DNA of 64,000 nucleotides from a bacterium (GTDB lineage: Bacteria > Planctomycetota > Planctomycetia > Pirellulales > Pirellulaceae): assembly GCA_016124445.1 (NCBI GenBank), contig WGNR01000010.1, positions 310,001 through 374,000 of the forward strand. The letters are read 5' to 3'. The position numbers and the translations under genes are program-made. The notes beneath the pieces were generated by a model that made no database searches, was not told the DNA's origin, and was given only the letters and a program-made list of their open reading frames with translations. Shown in pieces: positions 13,768 to 23,674 of this stretch (the stretch's first letter is position 1; the number at the start of each line of letters is the position of its first letter).

Positions 13768-15300
13768 ATGTTTCGATTGGGTTGCATCCTCTGGGCGACG
13801 CTCGTCACCTCGGCCCTGGGGGCAGATTGGCCGCAAGGGCCTGGATCGAACTTTGACTTCACCGTTCCCCGTTCCGATGCCCCTTCGGCCTGGAGCGTTT
13901 CGCTCGATCAGAACATCGCCTGGCGAACGAAACTTCCCGAGACTGGGCAATCGACTCCGGTTATCTTGGGAGACCGAATCTTTATCACCACCATGAAGCC
14001 AGTCGAAGCTGATTCGAAAACTGGCAACGCGATCGTGGCCTGGTGTCTTTCGGCCGAGGATGGATCGGTTCTGTGGCAACATGAGATCCCTGGCGGCTAC
14101 CCGAGCCGGCTCAGTGCACCGTTCGGCGATGCGTCGTCGGCCGCCGCGGTGACCGATGGCAAGCATGTGTGGTTCCTCAACCCAACGGGGCGTCTGGCTT
14201 GCTTCGATATGGATGGAAACCGGAGCTGGAGCAAAGAGGCCATTTCGGTCGATCGGACGCGACCGATTTTGTTTGAAGGCAAATTGATCTTCCATCGCCA
14301 GGTTTACATGCCCAACGCGGAAGGCACCTTCAACGGTCCGGAAAAGGGAACCGGGATCGAATCGTGGACCCAGCTTCAAGCATTGGATGCCGAAACAGGT
14401 GACCTGATCTGGACGTCCGAGTGTGGGGCAAACATGGGTTGTGTTCCGCTGCTGCAAAAGCTTGATGACGGAACGCCGGTGATGGTTGTAGGCCGCGGCG
14501 GCGGTCATCATCCGCCTGAGACGCCGGAAGGGATCTCCCTGATCCGGGCCGATAACGGCAAAACGCTTTGGACGCTGGAACTGCCGCAGTACATGTCGAC
14601 CCAGACTTACCCAATCGTCGGTGGCCACGCGTTGGTGTTTCACAAAGGGGATCATCTGTGGGTGAACGCAAAGACTGGCAAGATCGATCGCCAGGTTTCG
14701 ATCGTGAAAAATGTCCCGGTACGACAATGGTCTGAAGGGGGCCGCGAGAGCGTCGTCGAGAACCTGCCGGACCAAAAGGCCCGTTCGATCACGCAGCAAT
14801 CTAATCTTCGCGTAGGAAACTATCACTACTTCCGGAGTTACACGCGTAACTATCTTGGCAGGGTCAACATCACCACCGGCAAAGTCGAGTACCTCGAACT
14901 TCCGCTGCAGGTATTACGTGAGCCTGGTCAGGCCGAACAGGTTCTGTGGCTCGCTGACGTGAAGGGAAAGAACCCACTTGCCGCCACCTTGCGTCCCAAT
15001 GCGGTCAAGAACTCGCGTGGCTTCGTGGTGATGGGAGACAAACGTTCGGTTCAGAATGGCTGGGGTCATACGGCATCGCCAATCCCGACGGCCTTTGGAA
15101 ACCGGCTGTTCGTACCAATTCTCTCCGGGATGGTCTTTGCGATTCAGGCCGATGCCGAGGTGCTCGATGAGAAAGCAATTCTGTCGATCAACGACCTGGG
15201 ACCACTGGGCGAATCGTTTACACGTGCCAGCATTTCAACCGACGGAACGCGAGCGTACGGGCACACGATCAAGGAACTGATTGCGATCGAACAGAAATAG
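13768..15300 (+). CDS. Secreted PQQ-type beta-propeller (outer membrane biogenesis BamB-like) protein
   Basis: A 510-residue exported protein. Residues 1-18 form a signal peptide ending A-L-G-A, followed at once by a W-P-Q-G-P-G segment, the W-P-Q-(F/W)-R-G-P-like opening of planctomycete PQQ-repeat proteins. Repeated blade patterns such as L-S-A-E-D-G-S-V-L-W-Q-H, L-D-A-E-T-G-D-L-I-W-T and I-R-A-D-N-G-K-T-L-W-T are PQQ_2 (quinoprotein-like) propeller repeats. The catalytic residues of quinoprotein alcohol dehydrogenases are not evident, so an enzymatic role is doubtful. Such proteins are abundant in Planctomycetes and of unknown function. It stands alone, converging with the DUF1552 gene 22 bases downstream. 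Confidence 0.8.
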   Translation: MFRLGCILWATLVTSALGADWPQGPGSNFDFTVPRSDAPSAWSVSLDQNIAWRTKLPETGQSTPVILGDRIFITTMKPVEADSKTGNAIVAWCLSAEDGSVLWQHEIPGGYPSRLSAPFGDASSAAAVTDGKHVWFLNPTGRLACFDMDGNRSWSKEAISVDRTRPILFEGKLIFHRQVYMPNAEGTFNGPEKGTGIESWTQLQALDAETGDLIWTSECGANMGCVPLLQKLDDGTPVMVVGRGGGHHPPETPEGISLIRADNGKTLWTLELPQYMSTQTYPIVGGHALVFHKGDHLWVNAKTGKIDRQVSIVKNVPVRQWSEGGRESVVENLPDQKARSITQQSNLRVGNYHYFRSYTRNYLGRVNITTGKVEYLELPLQVLREPGQAEQVLWLADVKGKNPLAATLRPNAVKNSRGFVVMGDKRSVQNGWGHTASPIPTAFGNRLFVPILSGMVFAIQADAEVLDEKAILSINDLGPLGESFTRASISTDGTRAYGHTIKELIAIEQK

Positions 15301-15322
15301 AGCGGATCAAGCCAGGATTCGA

Positions 15323-16726
15323 TCAGATGCCTTCCACGATGCCGGTGCTGTCGGCAAATGAATCGGTTTTGCCATCCAGACGCTGAAGCATCGTGGCAAA
15401 CAGGTTCGACAGCGGAACGTCCTCTCCCTTGGCCTTGTCTTGCCAAGGCTCGCCTTTTCCCAGCCAAGGCCCGCCTTGGAAGTTTGTCCCGGCATGGTTG
15501 AGGTATTGTCCATGCTGGAAGCCCATGTGCTTTCCGCCTGCCAGGATGAGCGGATAGTTCCGCGACAGATGAAACGCACTGGAGGCCGAGCCGAACAAGA
15601 GCAGCGTGTTGTCCAACATGCTGCCGGAACCAGCTGGTTCCGGGGTATCCTTCAGCTTCCCTAGGAAACGCCCGTATTCTTCATGCAGGAAGCGGCAGTA
15701 GATGGCAAAGTTCTTCCAGCCATCGGGGTTCTTCGTTTCGTGTGACAACTGATGGGCCAGGTTGAATCCCACGGCCCGGGCCAGGTGATCGCTGCGGCCC
15801 ACGCCGTTCTCGCGGCCAATCTGATAAGTGGCAACTCGCGTCGTGTCGGTCTTGAAGGCGAGGTAGATCAGATCGAACATCGTCTGCAGGTATTCGCGCG
15901 GATGTTCGGTCGTGAGCTCTAGGTTCAGTATGTCGCGATCGACGGAAGGCAGCGGAACGTTGAGCCAGTGCTTTGCCTTCTCGACTTTGATTTCGGCCTG
16001 ACGCACCGAGTCGAGGTACTCGTCCAGGCTACGGCGATCGTCCGCCGACAAGGTCTTTCGCAGCGAGTTGGCGTCGGCCAGCAAGTCATCCAGCGCACTC
16101 TGACTCAGCGCCAAACGCTTGGCCGAGTCGCCGTTGGCCTTGACGAATAGCATGTCGAAGATTTGTTTCGGCCGATGCTCTGCCGGGATGGGGCGACCGT
16201 TGCGGTCGAACGAGATCGTATGGGTCCCGCGCGCCGTCCCGGTGCCGCCATCGGTCGACATGACCAGCGACGCGATGCGGGTCTGGTCTCCGACATGCTT
16301 GACGTATTCTTGGTCGAGTGAAATCGTGTTTTTGTATTCTCTGTCTCCGCCGCCGGTCGCTGCCGCGGTGAGGAATTGATCGGCGTTGTTGTGCCCGTGC
16401 ACGTTTCGCGAGCGGACGTGCGAAAAGCCAGAGAGGACCGTAAGATCCGACTTCAGCGATTCGAGCGGCTGCATGCAATTGGTGAACGTGAATTCCTTGC
16501 CGTCACCATGAGGAAACCAGGCCCAATCTTGGTAGGCGGGATCTTCCGGGAGTGGCATCGGGACGCCATCAGGAAAATAGAAGCAGCCCAGCCGCTTCGG
16601 GTTTGTCGGCGTCTGATCGCCGCGGGCCGTTGATTCCAGCAGCGATCCAAACATCGGCAAAGCCAGCGCGATCCCGCTACCACGTAGAAAACGTCGCCGG
16701 TCGATGTGATTCAGATTGAGGCTCAT
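15323..16726 (-). CDS. DUF1552 secreted protein (Tat signal), copy 1
   Basis: A 467-residue protein with a twin-arginine leader (D-R-R-R-F-L-R-G-S-G near residue 9, then a hydrophobic stretch). Family marks of DUF1552 are Y-F-P-D-G-V-P, L-S-G-F-S-H-V-R, the D-Q-F-L-T-A-A-A block, S-L-D-Q, and near the end L-L-F-G-S-A-S with N-Y-P-L-I-L-A-G-G. Function is unknown; it resembles DUF1501/sulfatase-like alkaline-phosphatase folds by general architecture. It follows the DUF1592-type cytochrome gene by 38 bases on the same strand, the standard pairing in Planctomycetes. The other copy of the pair is on the + strand at 19891-23647. Confidence 0.88.
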   Translation of the reverse strand: MSLNLNHIDRRRFLRGSGIALALPMFGSLLESTARGDQTPTNPKRLGCFYFPDGVPMPLPEDPAYQDWAWFPHGDGKEFTFTNCMQPLESLKSDLTVLSGFSHVRSRNVHGHNNADQFLTAAATGGGDREYKNTISLDQEYVKHVGDQTRIASLVMSTDGGTGTARGTHTISFDRNGRPIPAEHRPKQIFDMLFVKANGDSAKRLALSQSALDDLLADANSLRKTLSADDRRSLDEYLDSVRQAEIKVEKAKHWLNVPLPSVDRDILNLELTTEHPREYLQTMFDLIYLAFKTDTTRVATYQIGRENGVGRSDHLARAVGFNLAHQLSHETKNPDGWKNFAIYCRFLHEEYGRFLGKLKDTPEPAGSGSMLDNTLLLFGSASSAFHLSRNYPLILAGGKHMGFQHGQYLNHAGTNFQGGPWLGKGEPWQDKAKGEDVPLSNLFATMLQRLDGKTDSFADSTGIVEGI

Positions 16727-16764
16727 AGGTGATCTCTCTTCGTCGGTACCGATTGGTCGCGGTC

Positions 16765-19521
16765 TTAGTTGGATTGGAACAAATCGCTTTGCACGATGGC
16801 TTGCATGGTGGTTTTCAGCCCGTCACCTTCTTGGCGGACTTTAGCCGTGATGGCATCGATTTCGGCGCGATCTTCGAAGCCCAGCGGACGCCCCAACGCA
16901 TAGGTGGCCAGTTTGCGGACCATCGCTTGAACGAATTGATCCTGCCGGCTTTCTAGCAGAAAACGCTTCAGGCCTTCCATGCCGTCAAGCTTCTGGTGGT
17001 TGAATAATTCGCTGGTAGCATCGACCGGCTTGCCGCGGATTTCGTCCCGCCATTGGCCCAATGCATCGAAGTTCTCAAAGGCGATGCCCCAAGGATCGAT
17101 CTTCGCATGGCACGACTTGCAGGCCGCCTGGTTGCGATGATTCTCGATCCGCTCTTTCAAGGTCATCTTGGCGATTTCGGGATCGGCCAGGTCGATTTGA
17201 GGTACCGCCGGCGGAGGTGGCGGAGGAGGATCGTCCAGCATCCGTTCCAGGAGCCAGATCGCCCGCTTTAAAGGATGGGAGTCAGGCCAATCGGAATTCA
17301 TCGCCAGCATACCGGCTTGCGTCAACAGTCCGCCTCGCCGGAAATTGCCATCAAGCGAGACACGGCGGAAGTCGTTTCCGTAAACATCCTTTAAACCGTA
17401 GTGCTGAGCCAGTCGCTGATTGACCATCGCGTAGTCGGCGTGAATGAAATCGAGAACGCTTGCGTTGTGATGCAGCATCTCGTCGAACATCGCGACCGGT
17501 TCCTGCTGCATCGCCTCTTTCAGGAGCGGATCAAAATGCTTGACCCGCTGTTTGAAATTGACGAACTCCAGCAATTCTAAATTCAGCCACTGATGCACGA
17601 AGTGTTTCGAGAGTCGCTCACTTCGCGGGTCGGCCAGCATGCGATCAACTTGTGATGCGAGTACCTCAGGCTTTGTAAGTTCACCACTCTTCGCCAGGAC
17701 AGAAAGTTCTTCGTCGGGGATGCTACACCAGAGAAAAAGGGAAAGTCGCGTTGCCAATTCATAGCTGTCGATCGAGGTGCTTCCTTCTTGCGATTGTGAG
17801 TCAGATCTTTGGGCGACGTAGAGGAATTTGGGCGAAGAGAGCACGGTTGCTAAGACTTCGACGATGGTGTCCTCGAAGCTATTACATTCAGGCCGCATTG
17901 CCGCAAACAGCTTCATCTTTCGGTCAAGCTCTTCCTCAGTGATCGGCCGGCGCCATGCTTTTGACATGAAGCTCGTTAGAATCTCGCGCGCGTAGGCCTG
18001 TTCGTCCTGGGAATGTTTGCTGTCGAAGAAAATCGTTCGATGCGACTTGGGGGGCCATTGGTCGTAAACCGGAGCTTCGACGGTGACAAAGTCAATCTGG
18101 ATGTCACCAGCCGAGAGGGAACTGTTGAGCAGTCGAATGTATTCCGACGGGCTTGGCGTTGCGCCCAGCGGCGAGGTCTTTCGCACCGAGTTGCGGGGAT
18201 AGATTTCGCCCAGCGGTACATCCCATTGAACGATTTGGGGGTTGTCGGGAGTGGCGGTGATTTCTTTATCTGCATCACCGACGCGAAGCAAGGCGCGACC
18301 TTCGTTGCTTGCTTGCCAGCCGAATAGAAGCTGTAAAGTTGGATTGCCAGGTTTCTCGGGATTCAAACGAGAGGCCCGCACCGTAACCCGCATGGTCCCT
18401 TCGTCCGGTAGTTGATTGCCGAGTTCCAGAAACAAGCCTTCCCGGTCGCGCGGCAAAATCGCCACGCAATCGTACTCGGCAGGAAACGGAGGCAACTGCT
18501 CGACCGGAGCGAATGCGTACTTGGCCCCAGGATAAGACCACGAAGCAGGAATCGTGCGGCCGGTGTTCAGCTGCTTGTAGTACGGAGAAGAATGCGGCTG
18601 GCGAAAACTTTCTTCAAGCTTGGCAAGCTCGGCTTCCAGCTTCGCAGGATCATCCTTGTATTTCTTCTGGGTCTGTTCGATTTGCTTCGCTTGTTTGGGC
18701 CAGTCACGCTCGGCGGCATCGTGCATCGAAATGCCCCAATGAACCGTCGGAGGTTGCTCGCCGAGAACCGTCGCACGCCGGAGCGCGGTACGAGCCAAGC
18801 GATGGTAGGTTTCGAATTGCGAGACAGAAAGATGCAGCAGCGCCGAGCTATTTTCGAAACCTTCTTCCGAATGAGGCTCCGGCGGCAAGTCTTTGGCGAA
18901 GTCCCAAGGCAGGCCCAACAGGTCTTGCAGGGCATAGTTGTATTCGTACCGAGTCAAACGGCGAAAACCAGAATGCGATCCTGACTTGCGTCGTAGAAGG
19001 GAGGCCGCATGTAGTTCACTCGACAGCCAATCGACAATCACGCGGCGGTCCGCTTCTTCCAATTCGGAAGCGTCAGGCGGCGGCATTTCTCCCTTGGTAA
19101 CCGCGGCAAAAACATCCGCCCACCACTCGGTATCCTTGCCTTGCAGCAAATCGGGATCGAGCGCATCGATCTGGATGTTTCCCTCGGCACCGTCGGGCCC
19201 GTGGCAATCAACACAGTGTTGCTCGAGAAGTGGCTTGATCTTCTTCTTGAAGCCTTCCAGATCGGCCGTTGGCAGGTGATCTTCGGAAATGGCGTTGGTA
19301 TCGCCATTCGCCAAACCTTGAAAGCGTGAACGCTGGTAGCCGGTCTGCTTCAGATCGAAGAGCGACGGTTTTTGATCAGCGCTGGTCGGTTGCGTGGCGG
19401 GACGTTCAGGCGAGACCCCCTCAGGAGTCGCGGCGATGCCAATCGTCGATGCCGCAGCAAGGCAGATCAGTGCCCACGCAATGACCAGGAGGGACGAAGG
19501 TGATTTGTTGGACAGAAACAT
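16765..19521 (-). CDS. Secreted cytochrome c-type protein, DUF1587/1592/1588/1585 family, copy 1
   Basis: A 918-residue protein with an N-terminal signal segment (residues about 8-31). A planctomycete-type cytochrome c domain (PSCyt) carries C-V-D-C-H at residues 103-107. DUF1587 follows (R-R-L-T-R-Y-E-Y-N-Y-A-L-Q-D-L-L), then the DUF1595/DUF1592 region (R-E-I-L-T-S-F and F-L-W-C-S-I-P-D). The C-terminal DUF1588/1585 part has a second haem-type C-K-S-C-H with I-D-P-W-G. A Pro run (P-P-P-P-P-P) precedes it. Two CxxCH sites suggest electron transfer in the periplasm, but the substrate is unknown. It is the first gene of a unit with the DUF1552 protein. It is divergent from, and paralogous to, the gene at 19891. 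Confidence 0.88.
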   Translation of the reverse strand: MFLSNKSPSSLLVIAWALICLAAASTIGIAATPEGVSPERPATQPTSADQKPSLFDLKQTGYQRSRFQGLANGDTNAISEDHLPTADLEGFKKKIKPLLEQHCVDCHGPDGAEGNIQIDALDPDLLQGKDTEWWADVFAAVTKGEMPPPDASELEEADRRVIVDWLSSELHAASLLRRKSGSHSGFRRLTRYEYNYALQDLLGLPWDFAKDLPPEPHSEEGFENSSALLHLSVSQFETYHRLARTALRRATVLGEQPPTVHWGISMHDAAERDWPKQAKQIEQTQKKYKDDPAKLEAELAKLEESFRQPHSSPYYKQLNTGRTIPASWSYPGAKYAFAPVEQLPPFPAEYDCVAILPRDREGLFLELGNQLPDEGTMRVTVRASRLNPEKPGNPTLQLLFGWQASNEGRALLRVGDADKEITATPDNPQIVQWDVPLGEIYPRNSVRKTSPLGATPSPSEYIRLLNSSLSAGDIQIDFVTVEAPVYDQWPPKSHRTIFFDSKHSQDEQAYAREILTSFMSKAWRRPITEEELDRKMKLFAAMRPECNSFEDTIVEVLATVLSSPKFLYVAQRSDSQSQEGSTSIDSYELATRLSLFLWCSIPDEELSVLAKSGELTKPEVLASQVDRMLADPRSERLSKHFVHQWLNLELLEFVNFKQRVKHFDPLLKEAMQQEPVAMFDEMLHHNASVLDFIHADYAMVNQRLAQHYGLKDVYGNDFRRVSLDGNFRRGGLLTQAGMLAMNSDWPDSHPLKRAIWLLERMLDDPPPPPPPAVPQIDLADPEIAKMTLKERIENHRNQAACKSCHAKIDPWGIAFENFDALGQWRDEIRGKPVDATSELFNHQKLDGMEGLKRFLLESRQDQFVQAMVRKLATYALGRPLGFEDRAEIDAITAKVRQEGDGLKTTMQAIVQSDLFQSN

Positions 19522-19890
19522 ACAGCAATAGGCCGATCGAATCAGGCGGGATCATGGCGCGTCGGTGCCGATAGCGGCGGGCAGTGGGGAACTGCAAAGT
19601 TGGGGCGGGGGAATTGCTTCCTTCACAATAGCAAATAGATCAAGCCAACGTAAACCGAAGTTGACTGAATTGGACGGTTTTCCTTGTGTGTCACAAAGTT
19701 CTGTTTTTTTCGTTCATTTGCGTGGCATGGCCGATCAGGCCACAACTTGATATCGCCCAGATACTTGCGAAATCGGCCTGGTTAGCGAGCAGAAAGTTGT
19801 TTCGATCATCCCCCGTTTTGCGTAGAATAATACTTCCATCCCCAGAAGCTCATTTGCCGCCCGCCGCCTTCCTACCGATCCATTTTTCTT
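19522..19890. promoter_or_regulatory. Divergent promoter region between two cytochrome/DUF1552 units
   Basis: No gene is seen in this 369-base stretch; it must hold both outward promoters. An inverted repeat TGGCC-GATCA-GGCCA lies at 19728-19742, and a run of seven T at about 19704-19710 breaks the otherwise mixed composition. No recognised operator was found. Confidence 0.45.
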
Positions 19891-22275
19891 ATGCGCATTT
19901 TGCTGTTCATCGGTTTGTTCTGCTGCTTGATGGTGTCTCGTGCGTATGCGCAGCAAGATCAGCTGAGCGTAGATTATGGGAAAGACATCCAACCGATTCT
20001 GTCCCAAAACTGCTACCGATGTCACGGCAAGGAGAAGCAGGAAGCCGATCTGCGGCTCGATACGCTCAGCGGTGATCTGAATGACAGTGCGGTGGCCGAA
20101 ACCTGGCACGATGTTCTTACCCGCCTGAACCTGGGCGAGATGCCTCCCGAATCGGAGCCGCCGATGCAAGCCGATCAGCATCGTCGGCTGGTCGGTTGGG
20201 TGACGACCGAAATGAAACGAACCGAGGAACTGCGCCGCAGCAATGGCGGCCGCATTGTTTTGCGGCGACTGAATCGCTTCGAATACCAAAATACCATGCG
20301 CGATCTGCTGGGGTTGGATCTCGACTACGCGAAAGACCTTCCCCCAGAGCCTACCTCGCCCGACGGCTTTCAAAACAATGGGGCGACGCTCGGCATGTCG
20401 GCCCTGCAGCTGGAATACTACCTGAAGACAGCCCGCGAGGCGTTGGCCAAGGTGATCGTCACCGGTCCCCGGCCGCAGGTCTTTCATTTCGAGACCGACC
20501 AGACTTCAGATGATTCCAAGCGGAGCAAACAAAACAAAGGCTCCTCCAATCGATTGGATGACAAGTCTTCATTTCTCGCACGCGTGATGGAGTTCCCGCG
20601 CGAAGGAGAGATTCGTGTTCGCGTGCATGCCCACGCGATCATTCCACCCAATGAGGGTTTTCCCCGATTGCAGGTAGCCTTGGGAGTTCGATCTGACACC
20701 GTTTCGCCTGAGAAGGTTTTAGGGGAAGCGGACGTAACTTCGACCGAGCCGCAGGTATTGGAATTCCGCGGACGAATCGAAGAGTTTCCATTACCGAGTG
20801 CGAACCCCAAATTCCCTGGCCTCTTGATCATTGCTCGCAATATTTACAACGAGCCCGCGCCCATGAAACGTAAGGGGAAGAAGGCCCCGGCCAAGGAAGA
20901 TCCTTCGCAGCCGATCATCGTGATCGATTCGGTGGAATTTGAGGGGCCGCTGGTCGAAAGTTGGCCGCCTGAGAGCCACACGCGAATCATGGTTCCTCGT
21001 GAGCGGCGTTGGAGCGAATCGCAATACGCCGAGGAGATACTCAAACGTTTTCTACCCCGGGCCTACCGTCGTCCGGTCGACCAGGCGGACCTGGCTCCGA
21101 TGTTGGATCTGTTCCAAAAGGTCAATCTCCGCTCGCAATCGTTTGAAGATGCGATCCGAGACACCTTAGCGATGGTACTGGTTTCTCCCGACTTCTTGTA
21201 CCTGGTTGAGCCTGGCAATGAAAAGCAGCGGCGGAAACTAAACGATTTCGAGTTGGCTTCCCGGATGTCGTACTTCCTATGGAGCAGTATGCCGGACGAG
21301 AAACTCTTTCACCTGGCCGAGAGCGGTAAGCTGCGAGAGCCCAAGGTGCTTGAAGCTCGGGCCAGGGCGATGTTGGCCGATCCGAAGATCGAGCGTTTCG
21401 TTCAACAGTTCACCGATCAATGGCTGAACCTATCCGGCGTCGACCGGGTGGCCGTGAATCCGGAGTACTATCCTGATTTCGACGAGCGGCTAAAAGCTGA
21501 CATGCGTGAGGAAACGAAGGCTTTCTTTGCAGAGATTTTGACTCAGGATCTGAGCGGCTTGAATCTCATCGATTCCGATTTTGCGATGCTCAATCGAAGA
21601 CTGGCGGAGCACTACCAGGTGCCAGGTCCTCGCGGGACTGAATTCGAACGCGTCGAGCTGAACCTGATGGATCGCCGCGGTGGCCTGCTGACGCAAGGCG
21701 CCGTCTTACTGAGTAACTCGACCGGCGAGGATTCGCATCCGATCCGACGAGCCGTGTGGCTATTGGATCGATTGCTCGATAGCCCGCCGCCCCCTCCGCC
21801 GCCCGATGTTCCGGAATTAAATCCAGAAGAAGCCAGCCTGGCGGGTCTGTCGGTCAAGCAGCAGTTAGAAGTGCACCGTAAGAAAGAATCGTGCAACAGT
21901 TGCCACCAGGGAATCGACCCGTGGGGTATTCCGTTTGAAAACTACGACGCGATCGGACTGTGGCGCGAGGAAGTGCGCCGAGTCAGTCGCAAGGGCAAAG
22001 TAAATCTGTCGCCGGTCGTTGCTCATGCGACGCTGCCTGGCGGCAAACAGGTCACAGGGCTGAAAGAGTTGAAGAACCATTTGCTCGAAAACGAACGCGA
22101 GCGATTTGCCAAGGCCCTGGTCCGCCGGATGCTGGCCTATGCTCTTGGTCGGTCTTTGGAATTGACCGATGAGTCGACCGTTACGCAGTTGACTGAACAG
22201 TTCATTCAGCACGATTACCGAATCAGTGATCTGATGGTGGCGATCATCCAGAGCGAGCCCTTTCAGAGCAAATAG
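19891..22275 (+). CDS. Secreted cytochrome c-type protein, DUF1587/1592/1588/1585 family, copy 2
   Basis: A 794-residue protein with a signal peptide (cleavage near A-Y-A-Q, residues 18-21). A cytochrome-type C-Y-R-C-H lies at residues 41-45 in a D-I-Q-P-I-L-S-Q-N context. DUF1587 (L-R-R-L-N-R-F-E-Y-Q-N-T-M-R-D-L-L), DUF1592 (R-M-S-Y-F-L-W-S-S-M-P-D) and DUF1588/1585 follow, the last with C-N-S-C-H and I-D-P-W-G-I-P-F-E-N-Y-D. The same domain order as the divergent neighbour, but about 120 residues shorter, mainly because the N-terminal spacer is shorter. It is followed 34 bases later by a DUF1552 gene, so the two-gene unit is present twice, back to back. Confidence 0.88.
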   Translation: MRILLFIGLFCCLMVSRAYAQQDQLSVDYGKDIQPILSQNCYRCHGKEKQEADLRLDTLSGDLNDSAVAETWHDVLTRLNLGEMPPESEPPMQADQHRRLVGWVTTEMKRTEELRRSNGGRIVLRRLNRFEYQNTMRDLLGLDLDYAKDLPPEPTSPDGFQNNGATLGMSALQLEYYLKTAREALAKVIVTGPRPQVFHFETDQTSDDSKRSKQNKGSSNRLDDKSSFLARVMEFPREGEIRVRVHAHAIIPPNEGFPRLQVALGVRSDTVSPEKVLGEADVTSTEPQVLEFRGRIEEFPLPSANPKFPGLLIIARNIYNEPAPMKRKGKKAPAKEDPSQPIIVIDSVEFEGPLVESWPPESHTRIMVPRERRWSESQYAEEILKRFLPRAYRRPVDQADLAPMLDLFQKVNLRSQSFEDAIRDTLAMVLVSPDFLYLVEPGNEKQRRKLNDFELASRMSYFLWSSMPDEKLFHLAESGKLREPKVLEARARAMLADPKIERFVQQFTDQWLNLSGVDRVAVNPEYYPDFDERLKADMREETKAFFAEILTQDLSGLNLIDSDFAMLNRRLAEHYQVPGPRGTEFERVELNLMDRRGGLLTQGAVLLSNSTGEDSHPIRRAVWLLDRLLDSPPPPPPPDVPELNPEEASLAGLSVKQQLEVHRKKESCNSCHQGIDPWGIPFENYDAIGLWREEVRRVSRKGKVNLSPVVAHATLPGGKQVTGLKELKNHLLENERERFAKALVRRMLAYALGRSLELTDESTVTQLTEQFIQHDYRISDLMVAIIQSEPFQSK

Positions 22276-22309
22276 ATCACGCGGCAAAACGAATTATCAA
22301 GGAAACGAT

Positions 22310-23647
22310 ATGAAAAAGAGCTGGCATCTCAGTCGACGTACCTTACTGCGTGGATCGGCCGCCTCGTTGGCTTTGCCTTGGTTGGAGTCGATGTCGTGGG
22401 GGAATGAAAAGCAGGCAGAAGCAGGGCTTCCCACGCGAATGTGCGCCGTTTACTTTCCTTTCGGTGTGAGTTTGCCTCCGGCGAATCACGAGCACGCCGG
22501 GTGGAACTGGTTTCCGACTGGCAGCGGTAAGGAGTTCGAGTTCACCAATACGCTCAAGTCGCTCGAGCCGCTACGGAATCAAATGACTGTCTTGAGCGGA
22601 TTGTCGCATCCCAATGGCCGTTCGATGGGTGGCCACGATACGGGCGACATCTTTCTGACCGGGGCAAGCTTCAAGGGCCGCAGCTACGTTAATTCGATCT
22701 CGCTGGATCAGTTGGTCGCATCGCACGTCGGGACCAAGACTCGTTTCCCCTCGATAACACTTTCCAGCGATGGGGGCGTGGGCGAACCGACCCGAGCGAC
22801 GACGCTATCGTTCTCTTCGCAAGGCCGACCCATTCCGGCCCTGGCGAGCCCGCGGCAGGTTTTCGCACGGATGTTTGGCCAGGAAGATTCCTCGGTCGAC
22901 GCGGCACGACAGCGATTAGAGCAGACCGGAAGCATGCTCGATCTACTGCTGGATCATTCTCGCTCGCTTCGTAGAAAACTGGGGAAGCTCGATCAAAATA
23001 AGTTTGACGAGTACCTCGACTCGGTTCGGTCGATTGAGCAAAAGGTCGATCGATCGCAGAAATGGCTGGAGATCGCGAAGCCAGACATCGACCCCAATTC
23101 GGTCGCTCTCGATGCTTCGCCGGATGGGCCGCGGGAATACATCCGTGCGATGTACGATCTGATCTACCTGGCGTACCAAACCGACTCGACCCGGGCAGCG
23201 ACTTACATGCTGGGGCAAGTGGCTGGTGCTACGACGGTGGCCAATACGTTTCCCGCTTGCATCGGATTGGGCGGCAATTGGCATGGACTGGCACATGGGG
23301 CTGGCAAAAAAGACGGTTTCGTCGCGCTGGGGCGTTTCGATCAATTCCTGGCGGAACAGTTCGCTTACTTCCTGACTCGGTTACACGAAACGAAAGAGGC
23401 CGATGGCACGCTTCTCGATCGGACACTCGTTCTGTATGGAAGCAGCAACAGCCGCACGCATCAAAACCGCAACTATCCGCTGATTTTGGCAGGCGGAAAT
23501 GGCTTGGGATTGAAGCATGGTCAGTACTTGAACTTCAGCGAAAGTACCCCGATGTCCAATCTGTTCGTCACGATGCTGCAAGCGATGAACATCCCGAGCG
23601 ATTCCTTCGCCGACAGCACCGGTGTGCTGAGCGAACTGCACGCATAG
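22310..23647 (+). CDS. DUF1552 secreted protein (Tat signal), copy 2
   Basis: A 445-residue protein with a twin-arginine leader (S-R-R-T-L-L-R-G-S). The DUF1552 pattern is complete: Y-F-P-F-G-V, L-S-G-L-S-H-P, the G-H-D-T-G-D-I-F-L-T block, L-V-L-Y-G-S-S-N and N-Y-P-L-I-L-A-G-G. AAGGAAACG lies before the ATG. It is paralogous to the protein encoded at 15323-16726 and is paired in the same way with a DUF1592-type cytochrome. It converges with a sulfatase gene 27 bases away. Function is unknown. Confidence 0.88.
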   Translation: MKKSWHLSRRTLLRGSAASLALPWLESMSWGNEKQAEAGLPTRMCAVYFPFGVSLPPANHEHAGWNWFPTGSGKEFEFTNTLKSLEPLRNQMTVLSGLSHPNGRSMGGHDTGDIFLTGASFKGRSYVNSISLDQLVASHVGTKTRFPSITLSSDGGVGEPTRATTLSFSSQGRPIPALASPRQVFARMFGQEDSSVDAARQRLEQTGSMLDLLLDHSRSLRRKLGKLDQNKFDEYLDSVRSIEQKVDRSQKWLEIAKPDIDPNSVALDASPDGPREYIRAMYDLIYLAYQTDSTRAATYMLGQVAGATTVANTFPACIGLGGNWHGLAHGAGKKDGFVALGRFDQFLAEQFAYFLTRLHETKEADGTLLDRTLVLYGSSNSRTHQNRNYPLILAGGNGLGLKHGQYLNFSESTPMSNLFVTMLQAMNIPSDSFADSTGVLSELHA

Positions 23648-23674
23648 CGGCCCAATGAGAGGACTGAGGGCAGC

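Noticed and set aside
13702..14826. Open frame of 374 codons antisense to the PQQ-type propeller gene
   Set aside because: The + strand frame has a signal peptide and propeller repeats. The antisense product is Arg/His-rich without family features, as expected of a shadow in G+C-rich DNA.
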